Assembly (NCBI RefSeq): GCF_030388665.1
Contig: NZ_CP128846.1
Span: 8,218,001 to 8,282,000 of the forward strand
Origin: Streptomyces flavofungini
GTDB taxonomy: Bacteria; Actinomycetota; Actinomycetes; Streptomycetales; Streptomycetaceae
Length of the DNA: 64,000 nucleotides
Direction of reading: 5' to 3'
In this document: piece by piece, positions 35,573-44,355 of the stretch
Numbering within the stretch: position 1 is the first letter of the stretch
How the letters are laid out: every line of letters begins with the position of its first letter
Program-made: the position numbers and the translations under genes
The notes under the pieces: generated by a model
Databases searched by the model: none
The model's input: the letters and a program-made list of their open reading frames with translations, nothing else
Told to the model about the DNA's origin: nothing

Positions 35573-36589
35573 TCACTCGTCGTAGTGGATGACCCCGTCC
35601 TCGTCCATCGTCGGGTGCAGCTTCATCGGCTCCGTCGTCTCCATGTCCGAGGGCCGCGCCGACTCGGGTCCGTCGGCGCCCATCCTGACCATGCGTTCCA
35701 CGCGGCAGATGCGGAAACAGCGGTCGCGCACGACGATCTGGTTGGCGCGCCCCGCCGCCTTGAACTCCTCTGCGGCGCCGCGGAACTCGGCGCGTTCGCC
35801 GGCGTCGAAGTCGTACAGGAGCGGCCACAGTTCGGTCATGCCGTGCACGAGCAGGCGGCGCGCGTCGTGCGGGGTGGGCATGAGGGCCCCGCGCGGCCGC
35901 CAGCGGTCGCCCCGGCGCTCCGCGACGCCGAAGCTGACCGGGAGCAGGACGACCTCCGGATAGTCCCGTGCGGCCCGCTCGGAGTCCTCGCGGAGGGCGG
36001 TGGGGAGGTGGCCGCCGGAGTAGGTGAAGCCCCGCAGGGCGATGCGCAGCGCACCCGCCATCAGACCTTCGGCGCTGTTCGGGCCGAGGGCGAAGCCCAC
36101 GTCCCGCGAGGGCGGTCCCGGCCGGTCCTCCCAGGACGCGACGGCCGGTTCGGGGTCGGTGGGCCGGGGCGGTTCGAGGCCGTCCGCGCCGGCGCGGACG
36201 AACTCGTCGCCGCGGATGACCCGGTAGCGGGTGCCGAGCACGGTGACCTCGTCGAGCGGCTCGTGTTCGAGCCGGGACACGGCCGCGAGCAGCGCGCGCC
36301 GCTGCTCGCGGTCCTCGGTGTCGTCCTTCGCCTTGAACCACAGCAGGGAGTTGAGGCTGTCCCTGGCCTGCTGGGGCGTGCCCTCGGTGACGTCGCCGAG
36401 CAGCCGCCAGGGGCCGTCGCCGGCGGTCTCCCGGGCGGCGAGCCCGAAGACCGGCCCGCGCACCGCCAGTTGTGGGTACAGGTACGAAGCGTCCACCGCG
36501 TCGGCCTCGCTGACCCACGCGGTCGGGTCGTCACGGCGGACCAAGTCGCTGTGCAGCGCGTCGATCTGCCGCTTCCAGTCGTCAGGCAT
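35573..36589 (-). CDS. Conserved protein, DUF5954-like
   Basis: 338 residues, soluble, opening MPDDWKRQIDALHSDLVRRDDPTAWVSEADAVDAS. I recall this start from the Streptomyces DUF5954 family, whose function is unknown; the assignment is from memory. It contains conserved-looking stretches RVIRGDEFVRAGADGLEPPRPTDPEP and RDRCFRICRVERMVRMGADGPE (two halves share the GADGxExPRPSD pattern, hinting at an internal duplication). ATG 36589 is chosen because an earlier in-frame ATG adds only a short odd tail. No signal or membrane segment. Confidence 0.65.
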   Translation of the reverse strand: MPDDWKRQIDALHSDLVRRDDPTAWVSEADAVDASYLYPQLAVRGPVFGLAARETAGDGPWRLLGDVTEGTPQQARDSLNSLLWFKAKDDTEDREQRRALLAAVSRLEHEPLDEVTVLGTRYRVIRGDEFVRAGADGLEPPRPTDPEPAVASWEDRPGPPSRDVGFALGPNSAEGLMAGALRIALRGFTYSGGHLPTALREDSERAARDYPEVVLLPVSFGVAERRGDRWRPRGALMPTPHDARRLLVHGMTELWPLLYDFDAGERAEFRGAAEEFKAAGRANQIVVRDRCFRICRVERMVRMGADGPESARPSDMETTEPMKLHPTMDEDGVIHYDE

Positions 36590-36685
36590 GCGTGCATTGT
36601 TCTGACTCGCGCCGTCCGGCGCGGGCCGCGTCACGCGGGAGCATGACGAAGGGGGCGAATGCCGGGCGCGCGGGACGGCGGTGCC

Positions 36686-37096
36686 CTATAGGGGGTCGGC
36701 GCCCCGGGGCGGCGCCGGAGCGTACTGGGCCACGCCGTCGCCGAGGGACCAGTCGATCGACTCGTTCTCGGTCACGCAGACGAACACGTTCCGCGGCTCG
36801 GTGCCGGTGTACTCGTGGGCGAGTTCGGCGATCCGCCGGTAGAGGGCCCGCTTCTGGTCGGGGGTGCGGCCGGAGCGCATCGTGATGGCCACGTACACGA
36901 TGCCGCTGTCGCGGCGCACCCCGAGGTAGTCGTCGTACCGCAGCGTGCTGCCCCCGCCGCGGTGGCCGTTGAGCACCTGGAACCGGTCGTCGTCGGGGAT
37001 GCCGATGGTCTGCACGAGCGCGTCGTGCACGGCCCGGCCGAGGGCGTCGAGGCGGTCAGGGTCGGCCTCCAGGGCGTCTATGCGGACAAAGGGCAT
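36686..37096 (-). CDS. Tautomerase-family protein (MIF/4-oxalocrotonate type)
   Basis: 136 residues. The start MPFVRIDALEADPDRLDALGRAVHDALVQT gives Pro2 as N-terminal catalytic proline after Met removal, and RYDDYLGVRRDSGIVYVAITMRSGRTPDQKRALYRRIAEL fits the Tautomerase_2 subgroup. The enzyme interconverts keto and enol forms of a small acid; the substrate is unknown. An AT-rich 20-bp palindrome at 37125-37144 lies about 30 bp upstream of the ATG, so the gene is likely under a repressor that is not adjacent. Confidence 0.85.
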   Translation of the reverse strand: MPFVRIDALEADPDRLDALGRAVHDALVQTIGIPDDDRFQVLNGHRGGGSTLRYDDYLGVRRDSGIVYVAITMRSGRTPDQKRALYRRIAELAHEYTGTEPRNVFVCVTENESIDWSLGDGVAQYAPAPPRGADPL

Positions 37097-37124
37097 GAGG
37101 TGTTCCTCTCGCTGGCCATCGATC

Positions 37125-37144
37125 TGTACATACTAGTAGGTACA
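37125..37144. promoter_or_regulatory. 20-bp near-perfect palindrome upstream of the tautomerase gene
   Basis: TGTACATACTAGTAGGTACA is symmetric except for one pair and is unusually AT-rich for this DNA. It sits in the leftward tautomerase promoter region. The form suits a TetR- or PadR-type dimer. No gene for either type is next to it. Confidence 0.65.
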
Positions 37145-37219
37145 GCTTCAGGTGCGGGCGCTGCGCCGCGGGCGCCGTGGTGGGCCGGGCTCGGTGCCGT
37201 CGGTGCCGTCGGTGGCGGC

Positions 37220-37966
37220 CTACGCGGAGGCGGTGGGGGCGTCCCTGCGGAACAGCCCCGTCCAGAGGAACGGTTCGCCGAAGTGCGCGGACTCGGGCGG
37301 CTCGTCGTCCATGCGGCGCAGCTCGACCTCCGTGAGGTCGGAGAAGATCCAGCGGAGCGATTCCGCGGTGTAGGCGAGGCCGCCCTGGAGGCCGGAGCCG
37401 CCGTAGAGGTCCGCGTCGGGGAGTTCGGAGCCCATGCCTCCGGCGGCGAAGCAGGTGAGGCCGAAGTGGCCGCCGGGCGCGAGGGCGCGGTCGAGGAGGG
37501 CGAGGTAACTGACGCGGCGGTGCGGCGGCAGATGGTGGAAGCAGCCCGAGTCGTAGACCAGGTCGTACGGTCCGCCGAGCGCGGCGGGGTCGAGGGTGAA
37601 CGCGTCACCGAGGTGGAAGCGGACCTTCGCCCCGGCCTCGCGGGCGCGCTCCTCGGCCCAGGCGAGCGCGGTGGGCGAGAGGTCGACGGCGTCCACCTCG
37701 AAGCGGAGCGCGGCCAGGTGAGTCGCGTTGCGCCCCGGACCGCAGCCCAGGTCGAGGGCGCGCCCGGGCCGGATCAGACCGCGTTCGACGTACGAGGCGA
37801 GGCTTGCGTCGGGCTTCGCCACGAAGAACGGGACCGGTTTGGAGCGGTCGGTGTAGAAGCCGTCCCACCAGTCGGCCGCGTCCGTCGTCCAGCGGTCGGC
37901 CGACGGCGCGAACAGCCCGTCGAGGAGCTTCAGTACGTCGTCCATGGTGCGTATGTGCCGATCCAT
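37220..37966 (-). CDS. Class I SAM-dependent methyltransferase
   Basis: 248 residues with motif I RALDLGCGPGRNATHLA near 77, VDAVDLSPTALAWAEERAREAG (motif II) and DLVYDSGCFHHLPPHRR (post-motif). This is the tellurite-resistance/thiopurine-type subgroup pattern with WWDGFYTDRSKPVPFF ahead of the fold. Substrate not known. ATG 37966 starts MDRHIRTMDDVLKLLD. It ends 124 bp from the tautomerase start on the same strand, so the two could be co-transcribed, although the palindrome between them argues for separate control. Confidence 0.88.
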   Translation of the reverse strand: MDRHIRTMDDVLKLLDGLFAPSADRWTTDAADWWDGFYTDRSKPVPFFVAKPDASLASYVERGLIRPGRALDLGCGPGRNATHLAALRFEVDAVDLSPTALAWAEERAREAGAKVRFHLGDAFTLDPAALGGPYDLVYDSGCFHHLPPHRRVSYLALLDRALAPGGHFGLTCFAAGGMGSELPDADLYGGSGLQGGLAYTAESLRWIFSDLTEVELRRMDDEPPESAHFGEPFLWTGLFRRDAPTASA

Positions 37967-38134
37967 CCGAACCCCTTTCGCGAGGGTCCGAGAATATCGG
38001 CGGCACGCATGAAAGCCCAGGTCAGACGGGGTGGCGTGGACGCGCAGGCGGGCCTGTGAGCGGTGCGGGCACGGTGGCGGCGGGGGGCGTCCCGGACCGG
38101 CGCGCCCGGTCGCGTGCGACCCCGTCGAACGCCG

Positions 38135-39172
38135 TCAGACGGGCACTGCGGGCGCCGCCGGAGCGGGTTTTCCGACGGGTGCGGCTTCCGCCTGCGAGAA
38201 GGCGCGGCGGTAGTCGCTCGGGGACACCCCGACCTGCTTCAGGAAGTGGTGGCGGAGGTTGTTCGCCGTGCCGAGGCCGCTGAGTTCGCCGACCTTCTCG
38301 ACGGGCAGAGCGGTGGACTCCAGGAGGCTCTGGGCGCGGGCGAGGCGCTGGTTGAGGAGCCACTGCAGCGGGGTCGTGCCGGTGGCGGCCTGGAGGCGGC
38401 GGTAGAAGGTGCGCGGGCTCATCGCCGCGCGGCGCGCCAGGTCCGTCACCGTCAGCGGCTGGTCGAGGTGCTCCCGGGCCCACTGAAGGACCGGGCTCAG
38501 CCCCGCGTCGTCCGTGGCGGGCACCGACAGATCGATGAACTGGGCCTGCCCGCCCGGCCGGTGGGCGGGCACCACCATGCGGCGGGCGAGCTGGTTGGCG
38601 ACGTGCGCGCCGAGGTCACGGCGTACGAGATGCAGGCACAGGTCGAGCCCCGCGGTCAGGCCCGCGCTGGTCAGGACGTCGCCGTCGTCCACGTACAGGA
38701 CCGAGTCGTCGACCTGGACGCGCGGATGGCGGGCCGCGAGCTGGGCCGTGTGCAGCCAGTGCGCGGTGGCCCTGCGGCCGTCGAGGACGCCCGCCTCGGC
38801 GAGCGCGAAGGCGCCGGTGCACAAGGACACCATGCGCGCGCCTGCCGCGTGGGCGCGGCGCAGCGCGTCGACGAGTCCCGGCGGCAGCGGCGCGCCCTCC
38901 TCGACGCAGGCGTCGGGCACCGACGGCACGATGACGGTGTCCGCGCGCACGAGGTCGTCGAGCCCGTACGGAGTGCGCAGCGAGAAGCCGGACCGCGCGG
39001 TGGCGCCGCCCTCCTCGTGGCCGATGCCGCAGAGCCACAGGTCGTACCAGGAGTCGGCGAGATCGGGCTGGGGCTTGCCGAACACCGTGCACGGGATGCT
39101 CAGTTCGTACAGGTCCCACGACGGGACCCCGATCTCCTCGGTCACGACCACCGCGACGGAACCAGCGCTCAT
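38135..39172 (-). CDS. GlxA-family transcriptional regulator (DJ-1/PfpI + AraC HTH)
   Basis: 345 residues. The N-terminal 200 form a DJ-1/PfpI domain (SVAVVVTEEIGVPSWDLYELSIPCTVFG, then MVSLCTGAFALAEAGVLDGRRA). The AraC HTH is near 230-320 (LTVTDLARRAAMSPRTFYRRLQAATGTTPLQWL, VEKVGELSGLGTANNLRHHF). It differs from the regulator at 1733-2683 in sequence, so it is not a recent copy. It is divergent from the imine-reductase-like gene at 39328, its probable target. Confidence 0.9.
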   Translation of the reverse strand: MSAGSVAVVVTEEIGVPSWDLYELSIPCTVFGKPQPDLADSWYDLWLCGIGHEEGGATARSGFSLRTPYGLDDLVRADTVIVPSVPDACVEEGAPLPPGLVDALRRAHAAGARMVSLCTGAFALAEAGVLDGRRATAHWLHTAQLAARHPRVQVDDSVLYVDDGDVLTSAGLTAGLDLCLHLVRRDLGAHVANQLARRMVVPAHRPGGQAQFIDLSVPATDDAGLSPVLQWAREHLDQPLTVTDLARRAAMSPRTFYRRLQAATGTTPLQWLLNQRLARAQSLLESTALPVEKVGELSGLGTANNLRHHFLKQVGVSPSDYRRAFSQAEAAPVGKPAPAAPAVPV

Positions 39173-39327
39173 GCGGGCGAGGATACGACGCCCGCGGAGA
39201 TGGCAGGAATTTGGTGGCCACCGTCACCACCGTCACTGTCGTGGCTCCCGGCCCGCTGCGAAGGTGGTCCGTACGTGATCAACGTGATCAGCCGCCCGAA
39301 GGCGGATCTTCAAGGAGTTACCACGCA

Positions 39328-40221
39328 ATGAGCGCAGAACGACGCGCCCCCGTGACCGTCATCGGACTCGGCAACATGGGCGCGGCCCTGGCCGCCGCCT
39401 TCCTGGAGCGCGGCCACCCCACCACCGTCTGGAACCGTTCGCCAAAGAAGGCCAAGGCTCTCGCCGAGCGTGGCGCGACGGTCGCGGCGACGCCCGGGGA
39501 GGCGGTGACGGCCGCCGAGTTGGTGATCGCCTGCGTCCTCGACTACGACGCGCTGCGCACCGTGCTCGACCCGGTCGCCGGCCGGCTCGCGGGCCGCGCC
39601 CTGGTGAACGTGACCTCCGGATCGCCCGAGCAGGCCAGGGACTTCAGGGACTGGGCCGAGGGGCAGGGCGCCACCTATCTCGACGGCGCCATCATGACCA
39701 CGCCGCCCGGCGTCGGCAGCCCGGACATGATGTTCCTCTACAGCGGTTCGCGGGACACCTTCACCGCGCACAAGGAGACCCTGGACGTCCTCGGTGACGC
39801 GCTGTTCCTGGGCACGGACCCGGCGGTCGCCTCGCTGTACGACGCCGCGCTGCTCGGCCTGATGTGGGCCACGTTCAACGGCTGGCTGCACGGCACGGCG
39901 CTCGTCGGCGCCGACAAGGTGGCGGCGACGGACTACACCGTGCTCGCGAACCGCTGGCTCGGCGGCGCGGTGAGCGGCTTCCTCACGCGGTACGCGGCGC
40001 AGATCGACGAGGGGCGCTACCCGGGCGACGACGCGACCGTCGACGTGCAGATCGCGACCATCGACCACCTCATCCACGCGGCGGCCGACCGGGGCGTCGA
40101 CAACGCGCTGCCGGAGCTGCTCAAGGCGAGCATGGAGCGGGCGAAGGCGCTGGGCCACGGCGGGGACAGCTACGCGAGCGTGATCGAGGTGCTGCGCGGG
40201 AAGGGCGGGGCCACCGCCTAG
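39328..40221 (+). CDS. NAD(P)-dependent oxidoreductase, imine-reductase-like
   Basis: 297 residues. The Rossmann motif VIGLGNMGAALAAAFLERGHPTTVWNRSPKKA at 9-40 has an Arg after the second beta strand (WNRSP), which favours NADP. The C-terminal helical half (DEGRYPGDDATVDVQIATIDHLIHAAADRGVDNALP) is the IRED/beta-hydroxyacid-dehydrogenase-like form typical of imine reductases. The natural substrate is unknown. ATG 39328 has AAGGAG at 39312-39317. It is followed by a hairpin at 40308-40333. Confidence 0.88.
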   Translation: MSAERRAPVTVIGLGNMGAALAAAFLERGHPTTVWNRSPKKAKALAERGATVAATPGEAVTAAELVIACVLDYDALRTVLDPVAGRLAGRALVNVTSGSPEQARDFRDWAEGQGATYLDGAIMTTPPGVGSPDMMFLYSGSRDTFTAHKETLDVLGDALFLGTDPAVASLYDAALLGLMWATFNGWLHGTALVGADKVAATDYTVLANRWLGGAVSGFLTRYAAQIDEGRYPGDDATVDVQIATIDHLIHAAADRGVDNALPELLKASMERAKALGHGGDSYASVIEVLRGKGGATA

Positions 40222-40307
40222 GCGTCCGGCACCCGGGCGCACGGGCGGAGGAGCAGCGGGCGGCTCCGCGCCCGGAACCGGGCGGCACCGCGCCCGAACG
40301 ACGGTGT

Positions 40308-40333
40308 GGCGCCGGTCCTGGAGGACCGGCGCC
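40308..40333. terminator. Hairpin between convergent genes
   Basis: Perfect 12-bp arms 40308-40319 (GGCGCCGGTCCT) and 40322-40333 with a two-base tip. It lies between the stop codons of the oxidoreductase (40221) and the RDD protein (40343), so it can end both transcripts. Confidence 0.75.
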
Positions 40334-40342
40334 GCACTGCTG

Positions 40343-40975
40343 TCACCAACTGCTCGTGAGGTCCCGCTGAGGCTGCTCGGGGGCCCGCCGGGCGGACGGG
40401 ATCCCGGCGAACCCGGGGGAGTTCACCGACGTACCGGCGACCCGGTCCGCGAGCGAGCGGGAGGACCGCGAGAGCACCGGAAGCACGTTCAGGAGGAACA
40501 GGGCGACCGCCGCGATCCAGCACAGGACGGACAGGAAGAGCCAGCCCTGCACGAGCACGCAGCAGGCCAGCGCGTACACGGCGACGTCGGCCGAGGTGGT
40601 GACGGCCGCCCGCAGCGCCGTGCGCGATGGAGTGCGCGGGGTGACGCGCAGCCCCATCAGGGCCTTGCCCAGGGTCCGGCCGGTGAAGTTGAGCGTGAGC
40701 CACTGGTAGAGGAACGTGAGCACGACCAGGGCGAGGAAGCCCTGCTGGATGTAGCCGACGGCGTCCTCCCACAGCGAGTCGACCATCTTGCCGCTCGCTC
40801 CCTGGGCGTCGCCCCCGGACGTGACGAAGTGCCAACTTCCCTTGGTCATCAGCTCGGGAACGTCGGTGATGAGCGCCGAGATGCGGTTGAAGGTCAGGGC
40901 CGCGAGCCCCCCGGCCGCCGCCACCACCAAAGCGAAGTCGATGAGCCAGGCGCCGACACGGCGAAACTTCGGCAC
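40343..40975 (-). CDS. RDD-family membrane protein
   Basis: 210 residues with the RDD signature RRVGAWLIDFALVVAAAGG at the N-terminus, then three more membrane segments and LGKALMGLRVTP, typical of the family. Function is not settled; some act in ion homeostasis. GTG at 40975 is chosen because GGGGGA precedes it and the family usually begins just before the first Arg-Asp motif; the frame stays open to 41047. A low-complexity C-terminus (SARRAPEQPQRDL) ends the protein. Confidence 0.85.
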   Translation of the reverse strand: MPKFRRVGAWLIDFALVVAAAGGLAALTFNRISALITDVPELMTKGSWHFVTSGGDAQGASGKMVDSLWEDAVGYIQQGFLALVVLTFLYQWLTLNFTGRTLGKALMGLRVTPRTPSRTALRAAVTTSADVAVYALACCVLVQGWLFLSVLCWIAAVALFLLNVLPVLSRSSRSLADRVAGTSVNSPGFAGIPSARRAPEQPQRDLTSSW

Positions 40976-41314
40976 AGATGATCCCCCAAGACTGCTACCC
41001 CCCGGTCTGGCTCCCGTGACGATAGCAACACCGACGGCGGCGCTCACCCGGTCAATTGAGACGATCTCGGGGCACTCCCGTCCCTCAACTCCGTTGCCAG
41101 GGCGTCAAGATGACACCGAAGCGGGCGGCGCGGAGGAGGGCGCGGGGCGCGCGGGTAGCGCGATCCAGGGGCTTTGCGCCACGCACGCTCCCCGCGCTCC
41201 CCAGGTCCTCCGAGAGTCATCCCTGCGAGCCCCCGTCAGGCCCCTGTGAGGCCCCTGCGAGCCCTCCGCGAGTGGGACGGCGGCCCCGGGGTGTCCCGTA
41301 CCTAGACTCCGGAG
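40976..41314. other. Divergent spacer, RDD / PPOX genes
   Basis: 339 bases without a convincing ORF. It should contain both promoters. Repeated GAGCCCC/GCCCCTG segments near 41227-41265 are low-complexity. Confidence 0.35.
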
Positions 41315-41701
41315 ATGGACACCACACGGCTCGAACACCTCGCCACCGGCAAGTACGTGCTGGTCACCAGCTACCGCAAGGACGGCACGGGCGTGCCGAC
41401 GCCCGTCTGGGTGGTCCGGGACGGCAACGCGCTCGGGATCTGGACGGTCACGGACAGCTGGAAGGTGAAGCGGATCCGCCGCCGGGCGGACGTCCTCGTC
41501 GGCCCGTGCGACCTTCGCGGCAATCCGACGGGGGATCAGGTTCCGGCCACCGCCGAAATCTGTGACTCGACGACGACTGCGCGCTACCGCAGACTGCTCG
41601 CACGGAAGTACGGCCTCGCGGGGACCCTGGTCCTGCTCGGCAGCAGGCTGCGGCGAGGGGTCCATGGCACCGTGGGTATCCGCCTGACCCTGGTTCCGTG
41701 A
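41315..41701 (+). CDS. PPOX-class F420-dependent oxidoreductase-like protein
   Basis: 128 residues of the split-barrel flavin/F420 fold: HLATGKYVLVTSYRKDGTGVPTPVWVVRDGNALGIWTVTDSWKVKRIRRRADVLVGPCDLRGNP, with the K-x-R-x-x at the cofactor side. Such proteins bind F420 or FMN; the substrate is unknown. It matches the short actinobacterial PPOX form (about 130 residues). It is followed by a 312-bp gap and an MMPL transporter. Confidence 0.85.
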   Translation: MDTTRLEHLATGKYVLVTSYRKDGTGVPTPVWVVRDGNALGIWTVTDSWKVKRIRRRADVLVGPCDLRGNPTGDQVPATAEICDSTTTARYRRLLARKYGLAGTLVLLGSRLRRGVHGTVGIRLTLVP

Positions 41702-42013
41702 TCAAGGACGCGGCCTCTGTCCCGAATTGGAAGGTAATGCGGGCAGATTGGCGCCCGAGAGACGCAGGTCACACCGGTTCGGCGGCATTGGTACATGAGA
41801 CCTACACCGATTCTGCGCGTCTCCTACCCGAGGATGAGGAGCCCCGCTCAGGACTACACCGGTCGTGGGCCGATAGTCCGGCCCGCAGTCTGACTTCCGG
41901 ACCCCGAGCGGACGGCACGATGGAGGGGATCCTGAAGACCTGTCCCGACGAGCATCAATGTGCCGCCGGCTGGTCACCCTTGCCTGCCAATCCCGACGGG
42001 GGTCTCTTTCGCC
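41702..42013. promoter_or_regulatory. Control region of the MMPL transporter gene
   Basis: 312 bases without a supported gene. Three copies of an ACACCG(A/G)T motif (41769-41780, 41802-41813 and 41854-41865) share YACACCGRT. A further inverted pair GGACTA/TAGTCC lies at 41851-41856 and 41874-41879. These may be regulator sites; the binder is unknown. Confidence 0.45.
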
Positions 42014-44245
42014 GTGGCTACGTTCCTCTACAAGCTGGGCCGTCTCGCGTTCAGACGGCGCTGGTGGATGGCGCTCATATGGGTGCTGCTCTTCGTAGGC
42101 GCCGGCTTCGCCGCCTCGGCAGCCCCCGCAGCACCCGCCGACACGTTCTCCATGCCGGGCACGGAGTCGCAGAAGGCCTTCGACCTGCTCGACGAGCGCT
42201 TCCCGCAGACCAAGTCCGACGGTGCCACCGCCCGCGTGGTGGTCCGCGCTCCCGACGGCGGGAAGATCACCGCCGGAGAGAACAAGGCCAAGGTCGACAA
42301 GCTCGTCGCCGACCTGGGCAAGGGCGCGAAGGTCTCCAAGGTCGACGACCCGTTCGAGGCGGGCGCCGTCAGCAAGGACAAGACCACCGCCTACGCCACC
42401 GTGTCCTACAAGGTCACCGGCACCGAGCTGAGTGACAAGAACAAGGAAGCCCTCGAAAAGCTCCTTGAGGACACGCGCAAGGACGGCCTGATCGTCGAGG
42501 CGGGCGGTGACGCCGTTCCGACCGAGCAGTCCATGGGCGGCAGCGCCGAGCTGATCGGTATCGGCGTCTCCGCGGTGGTCCTGCTCATCACCTTCGGCTC
42601 GATGATCGCCGCGGGTATGCCGATCCTCACCGCGCTCATCGGCGTCGGCATCGGCATCTCCAGCATCACGGCACTCGCCAGCACCCTGGAGCTGTCCAGC
42701 ACCACCTCGACGCTCGCCATGATGATCGGTCTCGCGGTCGGCATCGACTACGCGCTGTTCATCGTGTCCCGCTACCGAGCCGAGATAGCCGAAGGACGCG
42801 AACCGGAGGACGCGGTGGGCCGCGCCGTCGGCACCGCGGGATCCGCCGTGGTCTTCGCCGGACTCACCGTCGTCATCGCGCTCGCCGGCCTCATGGTCGT
42901 CAACATCCCGCTGCTCACCAAGATGGGCATGGCCGCGGCCGGCACGGTCGTCATCGCCGTGCTGATCGCGCTCACCCTGATCCCGGCGCTGCTCGGCTTC
43001 GGCCGCCGCAAGGTGCTGCGCCGCAAGGACCGCAAGAAGCCGTTCGGCACGCCGCACGCCGACGCGCACGGCAAGCCGAAGCTCGGCACCCGCTGGGCCC
43101 GGTTCGTGCTGCGCCGCCCGCTGGTCGTGCTGCTCTTCGCCGTCGTCGGCCTCGGTGCCATCGCGGCCCCGGCCGCCAAGCTGGAGCTCGGCCTGCCCGA
43201 CGAGGGCACGTTCGCCACGGACACCACCCAGCGCAAGGCGTACGACATGCTGTCGGACTCCTTCGGCAAGGGCTTCAACGGTCCGCTCACGGTCGTCGTC
43301 GACAAGGACGGCAAGGGCGCGGCCGCCGCCGCGAAGGACGTCGGCGACGCGCTCAAGAAGTTCGACGGCGTCGTCACCGTCACCCCGGCCGCGCCGAACA
43401 AGGAAGACAACACGGCGACGATGACCGCCGTGCCGAAGACCGGCCCGAGCGACGCCGACACCGAGAAGCTGGTCAAGAAGATCCGCTCGGACATCAGCGA
43501 CGTCGAGTCCAAGACCGGGGCCGAGGTCCTGATCACCGGCTCCACGGCCATGACGATCGACTTCTCGCAGACCCTCGACGACGCCCTGATCCCGTACCTG
43601 GCTCTCGTCGTCGGCCTCGCCTTCCTGCTCCTGATGCTGGTCTTCCGCTCCATCCTGGTCCCGCTGAAGGCGGCCCTCGGCTTCCTCCTGTCGGTCCTCG
43701 CGGCGCTCGGCGCGGTCGTGGCGGTGTTCCAGCAGGGCCACCTCGCCGACGTTTTCGGTGTCGACCAGCCCGGCCCGATCATGAGCATGATGCCGATCTT
43801 CATGATCGGTGTGGTCTTCGGTCTCGCGATGGACTACGAGGTCTTCCTCGTGACGCGCATGCGTGAGGCGTACGTCCACGGGGCCCGCCCGGGCGAGGCC
43901 ATCGTGACCGGCTTCACGCACAGCGGTCGCGTCGTCGCCGCCGCGGCGGTCATCATGATCAGCGTGTTCTCCGGCTTCATCATGGAGAACGACGACATGA
44001 TCAAGATGATGGGCTTCGGCCTCGCGTCGGCCGTCCTCTTCGACGCCTTCGTGGTCCGCATGGCGATCGTGCCCGCGGTGCTCGCGCTGCTCGGCAAGTC
44101 CGCCTGGTGGCTGCCGCGCTGGCTCAACGCGATCCTGCCCAACGTGGACGTGGAGGGCGAGAAGCTGCACAAGCAGCTCGGTGACGTGAACGGCGGACCC
44201 GCGCCGTACAGCGACCCCGAGCGTGAGCTGCAGCGCGTGCGCTGA
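42014..44245 (+). CDS. MMPL/RND-family membrane transporter
   Basis: 743 residues. Two repeats, each with an extracellular domain after the first membrane segment, are visible: RWWMALIWVLLFVGAGFAA near 17, then SAELIGIGVSAVVLLITFGSMIAAGMP; GIGISSITALAS; the second half starts at RRPLVVLLFAVVGLGAIAA near 358. The proton-relay Asp is in GLAVGIDYALFIVSRYRAE and again in GLAMDYEVFLVTRMRE. Such transporters export lipids or siderophore-like molecules. GTG 42014 is chosen where the membrane-directed N-terminus (ATFLYKLGRLAFRR) begins. A hairpin follows the stop. Confidence 0.93.
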   Translation: MATFLYKLGRLAFRRRWWMALIWVLLFVGAGFAASAAPAAPADTFSMPGTESQKAFDLLDERFPQTKSDGATARVVVRAPDGGKITAGENKAKVDKLVADLGKGAKVSKVDDPFEAGAVSKDKTTAYATVSYKVTGTELSDKNKEALEKLLEDTRKDGLIVEAGGDAVPTEQSMGGSAELIGIGVSAVVLLITFGSMIAAGMPILTALIGVGIGISSITALASTLELSSTTSTLAMMIGLAVGIDYALFIVSRYRAEIAEGREPEDAVGRAVGTAGSAVVFAGLTVVIALAGLMVVNIPLLTKMGMAAAGTVVIAVLIALTLIPALLGFGRRKVLRRKDRKKPFGTPHADAHGKPKLGTRWARFVLRRPLVVLLFAVVGLGAIAAPAAKLELGLPDEGTFATDTTQRKAYDMLSDSFGKGFNGPLTVVVDKDGKGAAAAAKDVGDALKKFDGVVTVTPAAPNKEDNTATMTAVPKTGPSDADTEKLVKKIRSDISDVESKTGAEVLITGSTAMTIDFSQTLDDALIPYLALVVGLAFLLLMLVFRSILVPLKAALGFLLSVLAALGAVVAVFQQGHLADVFGVDQPGPIMSMMPIFMIGVVFGLAMDYEVFLVTRMREAYVHGARPGEAIVTGFTHSGRVVAAAAVIMISVFSGFIMENDDMIKMMGFGLASAVLFDAFVVRMAIVPAVLALLGKSAWWLPRWLNAILPNVDVEGEKLHKQLGDVNGGPAPYSDPERELQRVR

Positions 44246-44260
44246 CCCCGCAGTGACAAG

Positions 44261-44293
44261 GCGGCCCGGTGACCTTCTCGGTCACCGGGCCGC
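44261..44293. terminator. Hairpin after the MMPL gene
   Basis: Perfect 14-bp arms 44261-44274 (GCGGCCCGGTGACC) and 44280-44293 with a five-base loop, 15 bp behind the stop at 44245. Probable rho-independent-type terminator without a T-run. Confidence 0.8.
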
Positions 44294-44355
44294 TCTGCTG
44301 TGCGCCCGCGGCCCCGCTGGTGGAGACTGTCCTCGGTGCGACCCCGGAGGTACCC

